DNA of 64,000 nt from Paenibacillus sp. V4I3 (GTDB lineage Bacteria > Bacillota > Bacilli > Paenibacillales > NBRC-103111), in contig NZ_JAUSZA010000001.1 of NCBI RefSeq assembly GCF_030817215.1, positions 3,446,501 to 3,510,500 on the forward strand, read 5' to 3'. Shown here piece after piece: positions 17,970-26,530 of this stretch; the first letter of the stretch is position 1, and every line of letters starts with the position of its first letter. Below the pieces are notes generated by a model, which was given only the letters and a program-made list of their open reading frames with translations, was not told the DNA's origin and did no database searches. Position numbers and translations under genes: made by a program.

Positions 17970-19424
17970 ATGTACAACGTATTGATTGTTGACGATGAGC
18001 CGTGGGTCGCATACGGGATAAAAGCGTTGATTGATTGGGAGAGCTTGGGCTATACCGTGATCGGAGAGGCGTATAACGGGTTAACGGCGCTGGAGACGAT
18101 TTTGGAAAAAAAACCTGAGATCGTGATATCCGATATTCGAATGCCGGGTTTAAACGGAATTGAGCTGTTGGAGCAAATCAATGAGAAGCAGCTGGATACC
18201 AATGTCATTCTTATTAGCGGCTATGCGGAGTTTGAGTATGCGCAAAAAGCGGTCCGACTCGGCGCCTTTGATTATTTGTTGAAGCAGGTCGATAAAGACA
18301 AGCTCATCGATACTTTATTGCGGTTAAAAAGCGTGTTGACGGAGAAGCAAAAAGCGTACAAAGGACTGGATTTGTTCCTGGATGATCTATTCGAATTATT
18401 TGAGCCCGATAACAAAATTAAAATCAGCAATTTTTTAACAAATAGAGGAATTGGTTTCGTACTTCCTCATTATCGGTTCATTAGTTGTTTATATCCGCAA
18501 ACAACGCTTTCAGAAGCCGGGGATGGAATTATAACGAGTAACGGGATAAAGTGTATCCGCTTTCGTACAGGGCAAAATAAAATCTCCATTCTATTAAACT
18601 ACGATGAATGCAAGAATCCGATCGGTTTATTGGATTTCATCTCGGTAAACCTTTCCGGTACCGAGTGTATCGGAATAAGCAGCATAGGTGTTTTCTCTAC
18701 ACCCGTTGCCAAGCTTTATCAGGAATCGGACATTGCCCTGTTCAGTTCTTTCTTCGGGCAGGGACGACAGATGGTCGATTATAAAACGACTGAACTTGCC
18801 GCAGCTCTGACGAAAACGATACTTCATATCGAAGTAGCCATTAAAGAACAAAAACAGGAGCAAATTTATAAAGGTCTGGACGAGCTTTGTGAGGAATGCA
18901 AGGCTCGGCACATGTTGATCGACCAAATATCCACGATTTACAATCAAATCGTCTCGCTCATTTTAAAATATTATAGCAACAGCGATGTAATTAACGAAAT
19001 CGAATATTTAAACTACTACCAAATTGTCCGTTATTATAGCTCAATCGAGCAACTATTCGAAAGGATCAAGGCAATCTTCGAGCAACAAGCCGGCGAAGAG
19101 CTGCTGATTTCCAATGAGACGGCGAAGAAGATTATCGATCATATCAATGCCAGCTTTACGGAGGATATTTTACTCGGCGATTTATCCAAGCAATTTAATA
19201 TCAGTCTCGGTTATTTAAGCACCCTTATTAAGAAGGAAACGGGAATAACATATACGGATTATATAACTAACAAGAGAATGGGCCTGGCCAAAGAACTATT
19301 GTCTGGCTCTTCGCTGTCCATACATGAAATCGTAGAGCGTGTGGGATATAAGGACTATTTCCATTTTAACAAGCTTTTCAAAAAAAATTGTGGAATTACG
19401 CCAAGCAAATATCGGAAAATGTAA
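17970..19424 (+). CDS. YesN-type response regulator, AraC family
   Basis: Receiver domain at 1-120 with DD8-9, phospho-acceptor Asp55 (ISDIRMPG) and a conserved Lys in LLKQVDKD; a divergent linker; two AraC helix-turn-helix motifs at ~385-484 (LGYLSTLIKKETGITYTDY; HFNKLFKKNCGITPSKYRKM). GGAGGA at the end of the kinase gene gives its ribosome-binding site. It pairs with the upstream kinase and probably activates the importer that starts at 19540, and perhaps the lyases. Confidence 0.93.
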   Translation: MYNVLIVDDEPWVAYGIKALIDWESLGYTVIGEAYNGLTALETILEKKPEIVISDIRMPGLNGIELLEQINEKQLDTNVILISGYAEFEYAQKAVRLGAFDYLLKQVDKDKLIDTLLRLKSVLTEKQKAYKGLDLFLDDLFELFEPDNKIKISNFLTNRGIGFVLPHYRFISCLYPQTTLSEAGDGIITSNGIKCIRFRTGQNKISILLNYDECKNPIGLLDFISVNLSGTECIGISSIGVFSTPVAKLYQESDIALFSSFFGQGRQMVDYKTTELAAALTKTILHIEVAIKEQKQEQIYKGLDELCEECKARHMLIDQISTIYNQIVSLILKYYSNSDVINEIEYLNYYQIVRYYSSIEQLFERIKAIFEQQAGEELLISNETAKKIIDHINASFTEDILLGDLSKQFNISLGYLSTLIKKETGITYTDYITNKRMGLAKELLSGSSLSIHEIVERVGYKDYFHFNKLFKKNCGITPSKYRKM

Positions 19425-19523
19425 TCGCTATCTAAAACCTACACCAAAATAAAAAAAATCAAACATATGATGTGATAGCGAAGCGGGCTAAGATGAAGAA
19501 GTACCAAACAAATATGCGTGGGC

Positions 19524-19528
19524 AGGGG
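19524..19528 (+). promoter_or_regulatory. Ribosome-binding site favouring start 19540
   Basis: AGGGG lies 11 bases before ATG 19540. The in-frame GTG at 19528 overlaps it, so ATG 19540 is the better start. Confidence 0.6.
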
Positions 19529-19539
19529 TGTCGTCGATT

Positions 19540-21219
19540 ATGAAGTTGAGATTGTTTACAGTATTGACATTGGCAGGGGCAGTCGCGTTATCGGGCTGCA
19601 GCGCCAACAAATCGGGAAGCGGCGCCGAACCGACGAAGGCGGCGAAAACCGAGACGCCAGCGGCGCCGGTTAATGTTAACTGGTTCTCTACAGCAGGATT
19701 CTGGAACCCGCCTCAATGGAACACGGAGCCTGGAACTGTTACGGGCGAACTTACGAAAAAGACGGGGCTCACTTTCAGCTACAATATTCCGGCTCAGGAC
19801 GGCGATACAAAATTGAGTCTGCTGATGGTTTCATCATCGGATGCTTTCCCGGACGTCATTACAACTGTAGGCCCGGATATGTCTAAGAAGCTGACTCAAT
19901 CCGGCAAGGTATGGAAATTGGAAGAATTCCTTAAGAAATATGATCCGGAGTCCCATTTGCTGAAGAGTTTTCCTGCTGATGTAAAGAAGCAGCTTATCAA
20001 ACGAGATGGCGACTGGTACGCCATTCCGAGTCATATGGGCAGTGATGATGCGAAGAAGACATTTCCTCCGTCAAGCACTTACTTTGCAGATGTGGCAAAG
20101 TATTCAGAAAACAAAGGTGTTTTGATCAACGAGAATCTCATGAAGCAGGCAGGCCTTACGCTTGACGATCTGAAAACCGAGAATGGTTTCCTCGCGGCTC
20201 TCAAAAAGGTGAAGGACATGAAGCTGACTGTTGACGGCCAGGCTGTCATTCCGCTCCAGTTGAATGGCAAGAACTATCAGGGCGAGTCGCTCCAACTTCT
20301 TCAGCGATCTTTTGGGGCCATGCCGATTGATAAAGAAGGGAAAGCCAGAGATGTTCTCTTAACTCCGGAAAACAAGCATGCCATTCAATTTCTGTTTAAG
20401 GCAGCTCAAGGCGGGTACTTCGATGCTGGGCAGTTAACAACCGATAATGCAGCCATGGAAGCAAACTTCTTGTCTGGACGTGTGTTTAGCTTCATCGGCA
20501 ATATGGCTGGCGCTAAATTTGATAAGCTTGATTTCTGGGTTTCTCCTGGCCCGATCTTGTCGAACGAAGGCACAAAACCTACTTTCCCTTACTGGTCTGA
20601 ACCAGGGGAAGGCTGGATGCAAACTTTCATTTCCAAATCAGCCAAGGAACCGGAACGCTTGGCGAAATGGCTCAGCTATATGGCCAGTCCTGAAGGGATG
20701 ACACTCACTCACTGGGGCATTGAAGGCGTTCATTATACGAAAAATGACAAAGGTCTCATCGTACAAACTGACAAAGGGATACAAGACACCAAGGACAGCA
20801 CCAAAACAGCATTAGATATCTTCTGGCAATTCACCAATTTGTCATTCTTTGAAAGCGTGATGCCGGCTCCTACAAAAAGGTCTGGCGCCGGTGGATTGGC
20901 TGAAGTGGAGGCACGGACCGCTTTCGCGAAAGGAAAGGAAGTGGTCAGATATAATGCTTCTGTAATGGTAATGCCTGGCGATTTCTATGCGGTCGGAAGC
21001 AAAAATAAAACGATAAAAGATCAAGTGCAGCAATACATCCAAGCTCAGATTTCCAAGATGGTTTTGGCGAAGGACGAGGCAACGTTCAACAAGCTCTATG
21101 ACGAATATATCGCCAAACTGAAGGAATTGAAGATCGATGAGCTTGATGCAGCGGTAGACGCAGAAGTCCAAAAGAGGTTCAAAGAACTGGGCGTAACGGT
21201 AAAAGGCGTTAATTCATAA
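19540..21219 (+). CDS. LplA/YtcQ-type sugar-binding lipoprotein
   Basis: Signal peptide with lipobox ALSGC (Cys20 in the ATG 19540 product) followed by a Ser/Gly/Thr/Pro-rich linker; the mature part is a type-1 extracellular solute-binding protein of about 540 residues, the size usual for the LplA/YtcQ group. It is followed by two permeases and preceded by the YesM/YesN pair. Members of this group bind oligosaccharides, often uronates; the ligand cannot be read from the sequence. The ATPase is expected to be a shared MsmX-type protein elsewhere. Confidence 0.9.
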   Translation: MKLRLFTVLTLAGAVALSGCSANKSGSGAEPTKAAKTETPAAPVNVNWFSTAGFWNPPQWNTEPGTVTGELTKKTGLTFSYNIPAQDGDTKLSLLMVSSSDAFPDVITTVGPDMSKKLTQSGKVWKLEEFLKKYDPESHLLKSFPADVKKQLIKRDGDWYAIPSHMGSDDAKKTFPPSSTYFADVAKYSENKGVLINENLMKQAGLTLDDLKTENGFLAALKKVKDMKLTVDGQAVIPLQLNGKNYQGESLQLLQRSFGAMPIDKEGKARDVLLTPENKHAIQFLFKAAQGGYFDAGQLTTDNAAMEANFLSGRVFSFIGNMAGAKFDKLDFWVSPGPILSNEGTKPTFPYWSEPGEGWMQTFISKSAKEPERLAKWLSYMASPEGMTLTHWGIEGVHYTKNDKGLIVQTDKGIQDTKDSTKTALDIFWQFTNLSFFESVMPAPTKRSGAGGLAEVEARTAFAKGKEVVRYNASVMVMPGDFYAVGSKNKTIKDQVQQYIQAQISKMVLAKDEATFNKLYDEYIAKLKELKIDELDAAVDAEVQKRFKELGVTVKGVNS

Positions 21220-21240
21220 CTTATGATTTGACCGATGAAT

Positions 21241-21283
21241 AGTGCCAAAGTGCGGGTGCCTTCGCATGCTGCACTTTGGCACT
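21241..21283 (+). promoter_or_regulatory. Intercistronic hairpin between lipoprotein and permease genes
   Basis: AGTGCCAAAGTGC (21241-21253) and GCACTTTGGCACT (21271-21283) form a perfect 13-bp stem with a 17-base loop and no T-tract. It is likely an mRNA-stabilising or partial-termination element that raises binding-protein levels relative to permeases. The stem also shows that the upstream in-frame ATG at 21235 is not the permease start. Confidence 0.75.
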
Positions 21284-21297
21284 ATCAATGTTTGTCT

Positions 21298-21303
21298 GGA
21301 GGG
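21298..21303 (+). promoter_or_regulatory. Ribosome-binding site fixing permease start at 21307
   Basis: GGAGGG lies 3-6 bases before the ATGATG pair at 21307/21310, downstream of the intercistronic hairpin. Confidence 0.65.
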
Positions 21304-21306
21304 ATA

Positions 21307-22287
21307 ATGATGGCGAAAAGCGCCTATGAGGGACACATCCCGTTAGCAAAAGCTAAAAGCAAGAAATCATTCAGGCTTGGACACGATCTTCGCACCCAGT
21401 TGGAGCTCAAGACCATGCTGTGGCCTGCAATTATTCTTATTGTCATATTCGACTTTGTCCCGATGTACGGGCTGTTGATGGCATTTAAGGCCTACGATCC
21501 CTTTACTGGAGTCAAAGGCATTTTTACGAGTCAATGGAACAACTTTGAGAACTTTATGTTTGTTTTTCGGAACTTTGAGTTTTGGCCGATGGTGAAAAAT
21601 ACACTCGGAATCAATCTCTTGGGGTCGCTGATAGGGATACCGGTAACCCTGATGTTCGCTTTATTGTTAAACGAGATCCGGAATCCCAAGTTTAAATCAT
21701 GGATTCAGACCGTCACGTACCTGCCGCATTTTCTATCGTGGGTTATCTTTGGCGGATTGTTTATTACGCTGCTGAATCCAGATGGCGGTATCGTGAATTA
21801 TATGCTCCTGAAACTGGACTTGATCGATAGACCTATTCAATTTCTGGGTGATCCCGATTATTTTTGGGGCATTGCTATCGGGACATCCTTGTTGAAGGAA
21901 ATAGGCTGGGGCGCCATCTTATATTTGGCTGCCATTGCAGGCATCGACCAGTCTTTATATGAGGCTGCTGCAATTGACGGTGCGGGCCGTTTCAAACGGA
22001 TGATGCACATCACGCTGCCTAGCATTTTGCCTACCGTGATGATTCTGATCATATTCGCAGTGAGCGGCATGCTGAACAATAACTTTACGCAGATTTACGT
22101 CCTGCAAAACTCATTAAACTTGCCTGCAAGTCAGGTTATAGATACTTACGTGTATCGAACAGGGATTCAACAGTTCCAGTTTGCTCCGGCTACGGCAATC
22201 GGTTTGATGAAATCGATATTTGCGCTTGCGCTATTGCTTGGAGCGAACATTCTATCAAAAAGACTTACAAAATCAGGTTTGTTTTAA
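21307..22287 (+). CDS. LplB-type ABC sugar permease
   Basis: Inner-membrane permease of about 326 residues with six predicted TM segments. The EAA loop reads EAAAIDGAGRFKRMMHITLP, the contact site for the ATPase. Start at 21307 (or 21310) is set by GGAGGG. It forms one importer with the lipoprotein gene upstream and the second permease 85 bp downstream. Confidence 0.9.
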   Translation: MMAKSAYEGHIPLAKAKSKKSFRLGHDLRTQLELKTMLWPAIILIVIFDFVPMYGLLMAFKAYDPFTGVKGIFTSQWNNFENFMFVFRNFEFWPMVKNTLGINLLGSLIGIPVTLMFALLLNEIRNPKFKSWIQTVTYLPHFLSWVIFGGLFITLLNPDGGIVNYMLLKLDLIDRPIQFLGDPDYFWGIAIGTSLLKEIGWGAILYLAAIAGIDQSLYEAAAIDGAGRFKRMMHITLPSILPTVMILIIFAVSGMLNNNFTQIYVLQNSLNLPASQVIDTYVYRTGIQQFQFAPATAIGLMKSIFALALLLGANILSKRLTKSGLF

Positions 22288-22372
22288 GCGTATGCTTCCG
22301 GAGCGAGTTTTTCGCTTGCATAGAAGATACTACATGGAAGCAGCGCGAATAACTTTTAGGAGGTAGTCCGGT

Positions 22373-23296
22373 ATGGTCGGAGGCAGGAGCTGGGGAGATC
22401 GCATTTTTACTGTATCGAATGTCCTCATCATGCTGTTTGTGATGCTATTGACGGTGTATCCGTTTTGGTTTTCTGTCGCAAATTCTTTGAATACAGGCGA
22501 CGATCTTGTGCGTGGTCCCATATTTGTATGGCCAAGGGAATTTACATGGGCGAGCTGGCAGACGGTTATGTCGGACCCGGGGATCCTTCAGGCTGCATGG
22601 ATAAGCGGGTCGCGAACTGTTATTGTAACGGTTGTCTCTATTTTGTATACGGCGATGTTTTCTTACGCCTTTTCCCGTCCTTATTTAAAAGGCAAATGGT
22701 TTTATGCGGGAGTAGGCTTTGCAAGCATGTATTTTGGCGGCGGGCTGATTCCTTCATTTATGTTAATGAATTGGCTTGGTTTGTATGATAGCTATCTGGT
22801 TTATATCATTCCTGCCCTTTTTGGCGGATTTTGGAACGTTATTATTTTCAATGCGAATTTCAAAGCGATTCCCATCTCTCTGTTTGAATCGGCCAAAATG
22901 GATGGGGCGAATGAATTCACCATATTCTTCCGCGTTGTTATCCCGTTATCAAAGCCGGTTTTGGCTGCTCTTTCGGTTTTCACGGCTGTTGGCGTATGGA
23001 ATGATTACGGAGCGACGCTGTATTTCACCCAATCCAGTGATTTACAGACGCTGCAGTATCTGATCTTAAAGCTGGTTCAGTCGACTGATGCGCTTGAACA
23101 GATGGCTAACACCGTGAATGCCAACAATCCCGCTATCGCGGATCTCTACTCCAAAGTTCAAGGCCAAGGAACCGTTACAGCCCGAACCCTTCAACTGGCG
23201 TCGATGGTCATGGCGTCGATTCCAATGGTAATTATATACCCTTTTGCGCAAAGGTTTTTTATTAAAGGCGTGCTGCTGGGTTCTGTAAAAGAATAA
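22373..23296 (+). CDS. YtcP/LplC-type ABC sugar permease
   Basis: Second permease subunit, 307 residues, six TM segments, EAA loop ESAKMDGANEFTIFFRVVIP. Strong AGGAGG ten bases before the ATG. It has the usual C-terminal end FIKGVLLGSVKE of the family. No ATPase gene follows, as is normal for this importer type. Confidence 0.92.
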   Translation: MVGGRSWGDRIFTVSNVLIMLFVMLLTVYPFWFSVANSLNTGDDLVRGPIFVWPREFTWASWQTVMSDPGILQAAWISGSRTVIVTVVSILYTAMFSYAFSRPYLKGKWFYAGVGFASMYFGGGLIPSFMLMNWLGLYDSYLVYIIPALFGGFWNVIIFNANFKAIPISLFESAKMDGANEFTIFFRVVIPLSKPVLAALSVFTAVGVWNDYGATLYFTQSSDLQTLQYLILKLVQSTDALEQMANTVNANNPAIADLYSKVQGQGTVTARTLQLASMVMASIPMVIIYPFAQRFFIKGVLLGSVKE

Positions 23297-23321
23297 AGGA
23301 AAAGTAATTATTTGTAGGAGA

Positions 23322-23477
23322 GCTTCTAAAGAAATCGGATGTGGTGCGATAGATATTTCTACTAATGGTTCGATATGGACAACAGTAGTGAGTAAAACCG
23401 GTATTGGCTTGCCAAATAATGGTGCGAGCCAATCATTCGCCTTCGGCACCCAGAATGCCAGATATGTATCAAAATGA
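23322..23477 (+). pseudogene. Fragment of a discoidin (F5/8C) domain
   Basis: 51 codons encode the end of an F5/8C module: AIDISTNGSIWTTVVS ... QSFAFGTQNARYVSK, then TGA. The rest of the parent gene is absent. It probably belonged to a lost secreted carbohydrate-active protein. Confidence 0.65.
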
Positions 23478-23479
23478 CC

Positions 23480-23528
23480 GTCTAAACAGCTTGAGCCCGG
23501 CTAATTGCCGGGCTCAAGCTGTTTAGAC
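23480..23528 (+). terminator. Long perfect hairpin, probable terminator
   Basis: A 22-bp perfect stem (23480-23501 with 23507-23528) and a 5-base loop TAATT. It closes the permease operon or the lost gene. The following T content is low, so it could also work bidirectionally. Confidence 0.75.
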
Positions 23529-23570
23529 CTATAGGTCTATTTTCCGCTTCAAATACTTACATCTTCACTT

Positions 23571-23990
23571 TCACTTATTTATTCTAAATATAGTAATCGT
23601 ATGCAAATCCTCCAAAACAACCTGCGCATGAACACTATTCTCCTGCACATTTACAAACTTGACGATGACATCCCCTGTGGAACGTTCGAAACTTGCTGAA
23701 TAATACAAAGGTTCGATCACCGGAAGCTTGTCTTCCGTGTCATGGAATAACACGTCGTCGATCCAAGCACGGATCTATCTTCCCGATACTTCTAACGTAT
23801 ACTCGTGTTTGATGCCGGGTTCCACATTAAATATACTTTGGGTCAGGCAAGAGGTTCTGCCATTCACGCTGGAACACAGCAAGGAATCCTGATTCTGCCA
23901 CCCGCCAATTTCCCAGGTCAGCTGATTGTTATCGTCGCGTTTTCCAAAAATGTATTTATCCCACAAAACTATTCCCTTTAACATTAATTC
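23571..23990 (-). pseudogene. C-terminal fragment of GH51-like alpha-L-arabinofuranosidase
   Basis: Minus-strand reading from ~23990 gives GKRDDNNQLTWEIGGWQNQD ... FNVEPGIKHEYTLEVSGR, an in-frame TAG at 23775-23777, then IRAWIDDVLFHDTEDKLPVI ... YYSASFERSTGDVIVKFVNV. This matches the C-terminal LamG-like part typical of two-domain GH51 arabinofuranosidases. The catalytic barrel is missing and the TAG stands where Lys is expected. It is dead, in opposite orientation to the operons, and its 5' end runs into the next gene's leader. Confidence 0.7.
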
Positions 23991-24023
23991 GGCTAATGCT
24001 ACAATAAAACGGGGGGGAAAGCT

Positions 24024-26372
24024 ATGATCCATTACATCACGTCTTTCATGCGCAACAAAAACTTTCTGATCCGGATTGTATCGTCGTATGTTCTTGTCGG
24101 ACTGCTGATCATTGCGGTCTTGACGTTTGTCATCACTTCTAAAGTTTCAAGGAATTTGACGAATGAAATCAATCGATCCGCGGATCGCTCCGTTGAGCAG
24201 TCGTATAATGCGGCGAACATTTTGCTGACATCAATGTTTGAAAATTTTGCAATCGCTTTCCAGAGCGCAGATGTCCAATATGGTTTTTATAATGAAGATT
24301 TCAATACGAGCGCATTGGGTAGAATAGGTGGTAAGCTGTACGAGCTCAGCAGTACGAATCCTTTGGTAAACTCGATTTATTTGTTCAATTATCAAAAGAG
24401 ACTCGTATTCTCCTCATTATCCACTGTCCGGACCTTTGACGATTTCTACGATACAGGGATGATCCAGCTGCTCAGTAACTTACAGCCTGCTAAGTCCGGC
24501 ATATTTTTTTCTCGCCATATTCGGTATGACATCGACGCGAAACAGTATGACAACGATCTAATCTCCATTGTTTATTTGAACTCCATTGGAAAGAACGCGA
24601 ACGGCGCCATGGTAGTGAATCTGAATCAGCAAACCTTGCAGAGGATGGTCATGAACGGGGCGGGCAGCAGTTCTTTTCAATCGATGATTTTGAACAAGCA
24701 AGGTACGGTCATTTCTCATACGAACAGCGCTATGATCAACACGAATATGTCTGATCAAAGCTATGTGCAGAAAATCAGCGCTTCGAGCGAGCCCAGAGGC
24801 ACCATGGAGATCACGCAGGATGGCCGAAGTTACCGCATCTCGTATATCAAATCTGAAAGCTTGGGCTGGACTTTCATAGGCGTTACCGACTATGAGAGTC
24901 TGCTCCGCAATGTGAAGGAAATGAAGCGATATATTTTATCGGTAACGGCTATCCTGCTATTGACCGTACTCGGTCTCGGCGGCTTCTTTACCCGCCTCAT
25001 TTACGGTCCGATTCATCGTCTGATCCGAAGCGTTCGTGATTCTTCCTTCGATTCAAGGCAGCAACAGCCCGTTTCCGAGTTGGACTTGCTGAGCGGTACA
25101 TTTGCTTATTTGGAGAATAAAATTCAGGATTTGCAAACCAGCGTCACGGACTATCAATCTGCGAAACGCAATGAAGTGTTACGGATGCTGACAGCCGGCG
25201 GCTGGACGGACGATGCCGAGATCGCCCGTAAGCTCAAACAAGTAGGCATCGAATTTGAATATCCTCATTTTCTCGTATGTTTGCTGCGAATCGACTCTTT
25301 TCGCAGCCTGCAGGAGGCCTATAAGCAAACGGATGTTTCTTTGTTCAAATATGCAGTTTCCAATATCGCCGTTGAGCTTGGCTCAGGCTCGTTCCGGATG
25401 GTCTGCTTTGATTGCGGGGAGGATGCGATTGCGCTCGTCGCCAATATCCCGGAGGATATGACGAACGCGGACCAACGGCTTGCAGATTCACTTGCTGACA
25501 TTCAGACGAATGTCCGCAAATATTTGAAGCTGTCCGTTTCCGCAGCAATGGGTACACTTGTTCATGGTTTGACGCAGATCAAGTATTCCTGGAGCACCGC
25601 ATCTGACGCTTCACGATACAGAATCGTGCTGGGAGCGGGTTGTTTGATAACCCGTGATTTTCCGGAAACACGAGAACCGCTGCAGGAGAGCCATGTTACG
25701 CTGCTGGAGAAGCAAGTGACAGACAGCATGAAGCTGGGGGATTTGGGGAAGACGAAAGAGGCTGTCGGGGAATTCGTCGCTTATGTGCGTTCGACTTCAT
25801 TCGATGAAATGATGCTGGTATTCGCCCAGATGCTGATCGCGATTGTCCGTGTTGCCAGAACGATGGGAGTCGCCGATCATGAGGATGCCAGAACGTACAT
25901 TGGCAGCCTGAATCAACAGTTATATATGAAGGAATCGATAGAAGAGATCGAACTATGGTACATGGGCTTATGTGAGAAGTCGATTAGCCAGAGAGATCAA
26001 CAGTCGCTGCAGAAGAACAAATGGATTGTCGACAAAGTGCTACGATATATTCATGAAAGCTACAGCGATCCAAGCTTGACCGTGGATACGCTTGTGGAGG
26101 TCGGAGGATTATCGACCAATTACATGCGCAAAATGTTCAAAGATATCGTAGGGCAAACGATGACCGCCTATTTGACAGAGTACCGTTTCGCGAAAGCGAA
26201 GGACCTGCTGATTCAGACGGATTTGCCGGCGAACAGGATCGGAGAAATGGTAGGAATCGAGAACACGAATTATTTCTATGTATCATTCAAGAAGCACTGC
26301 GGCAAAACCCCGGACCATTTCCGTAAGCAGGCGAAATATAGCATAATTGATGACAGCGAAAGTACCATTTAA
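24024..26372 (+). CDS. Membrane-anchored AraC-family transcription regulator
   Basis: 782 residues. TM segment ~14-36, extracellular Cache-like sensor ~40-290, second TM ~296-318, a cytoplasmic linker, and a C-terminal double AraC helix-turn-helix (~685-770: LTVDTLVEVGGLSTNYMRKM; NYFYVSFKKHCGKTPDHFRK). This one-component architecture fuses the YesM-type sensor to an AraC output without a kinase. GGGGGGGAAAG gives a ribosome-binding site. It lies directly upstream of the heparinase-like gene and the second importer, which it probably controls. Confidence 0.9.
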   Translation: MIHYITSFMRNKNFLIRIVSSYVLVGLLIIAVLTFVITSKVSRNLTNEINRSADRSVEQSYNAANILLTSMFENFAIAFQSADVQYGFYNEDFNTSALGRIGGKLYELSSTNPLVNSIYLFNYQKRLVFSSLSTVRTFDDFYDTGMIQLLSNLQPAKSGIFFSRHIRYDIDAKQYDNDLISIVYLNSIGKNANGAMVVNLNQQTLQRMVMNGAGSSSFQSMILNKQGTVISHTNSAMINTNMSDQSYVQKISASSEPRGTMEITQDGRSYRISYIKSESLGWTFIGVTDYESLLRNVKEMKRYILSVTAILLLTVLGLGGFFTRLIYGPIHRLIRSVRDSSFDSRQQQPVSELDLLSGTFAYLENKIQDLQTSVTDYQSAKRNEVLRMLTAGGWTDDAEIARKLKQVGIEFEYPHFLVCLLRIDSFRSLQEAYKQTDVSLFKYAVSNIAVELGSGSFRMVCFDCGEDAIALVANIPEDMTNADQRLADSLADIQTNVRKYLKLSVSAAMGTLVHGLTQIKYSWSTASDASRYRIVLGAGCLITRDFPETREPLQESHVTLLEKQVTDSMKLGDLGKTKEAVGEFVAYVRSTSFDEMMLVFAQMLIAIVRVARTMGVADHEDARTYIGSLNQQLYMKESIEEIELWYMGLCEKSISQRDQQSLQKNKWIVDKVLRYIHESYSDPSLTVDTLVEVGGLSTNYMRKMFKDIVGQTMTAYLTEYRFAKAKDLLIQTDLPANRIGEMVGIENTNYFYVSFKKHCGKTPDHFRKQAKYSIIDDSESTI

Positions 26373-26442
26373 TGAAAGTGGTCGGATTTTAAAGCTTTGA
26401 ATCGTTGCCGATCGTTGAATGTGATCTAAACCTGAACTATGA

Positions 26443-26496
26443 CCAAGCCTTGGCCTCGACTATGATTATAGTCGAGACTAAGGCTTGGCTTTTTCT
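26443..26496 (+). terminator. Rho-independent terminator, copy A of a shared module
   Basis: CCAAGCCTTGG..TCGACTAT pairs with ATAGTCGAG..AAGGCTTGG, with 2-3 internal mismatches, followed by CTTTTTC. The flanks (AAACCTGAACTAT before; ATTGCTAACACA after) recur around the terminator at 39509. Confidence 0.85.
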
Positions 26497-26530
26497 ATTG
26501 CTAACACAACGATTCGGAAGGCGTGATTGA

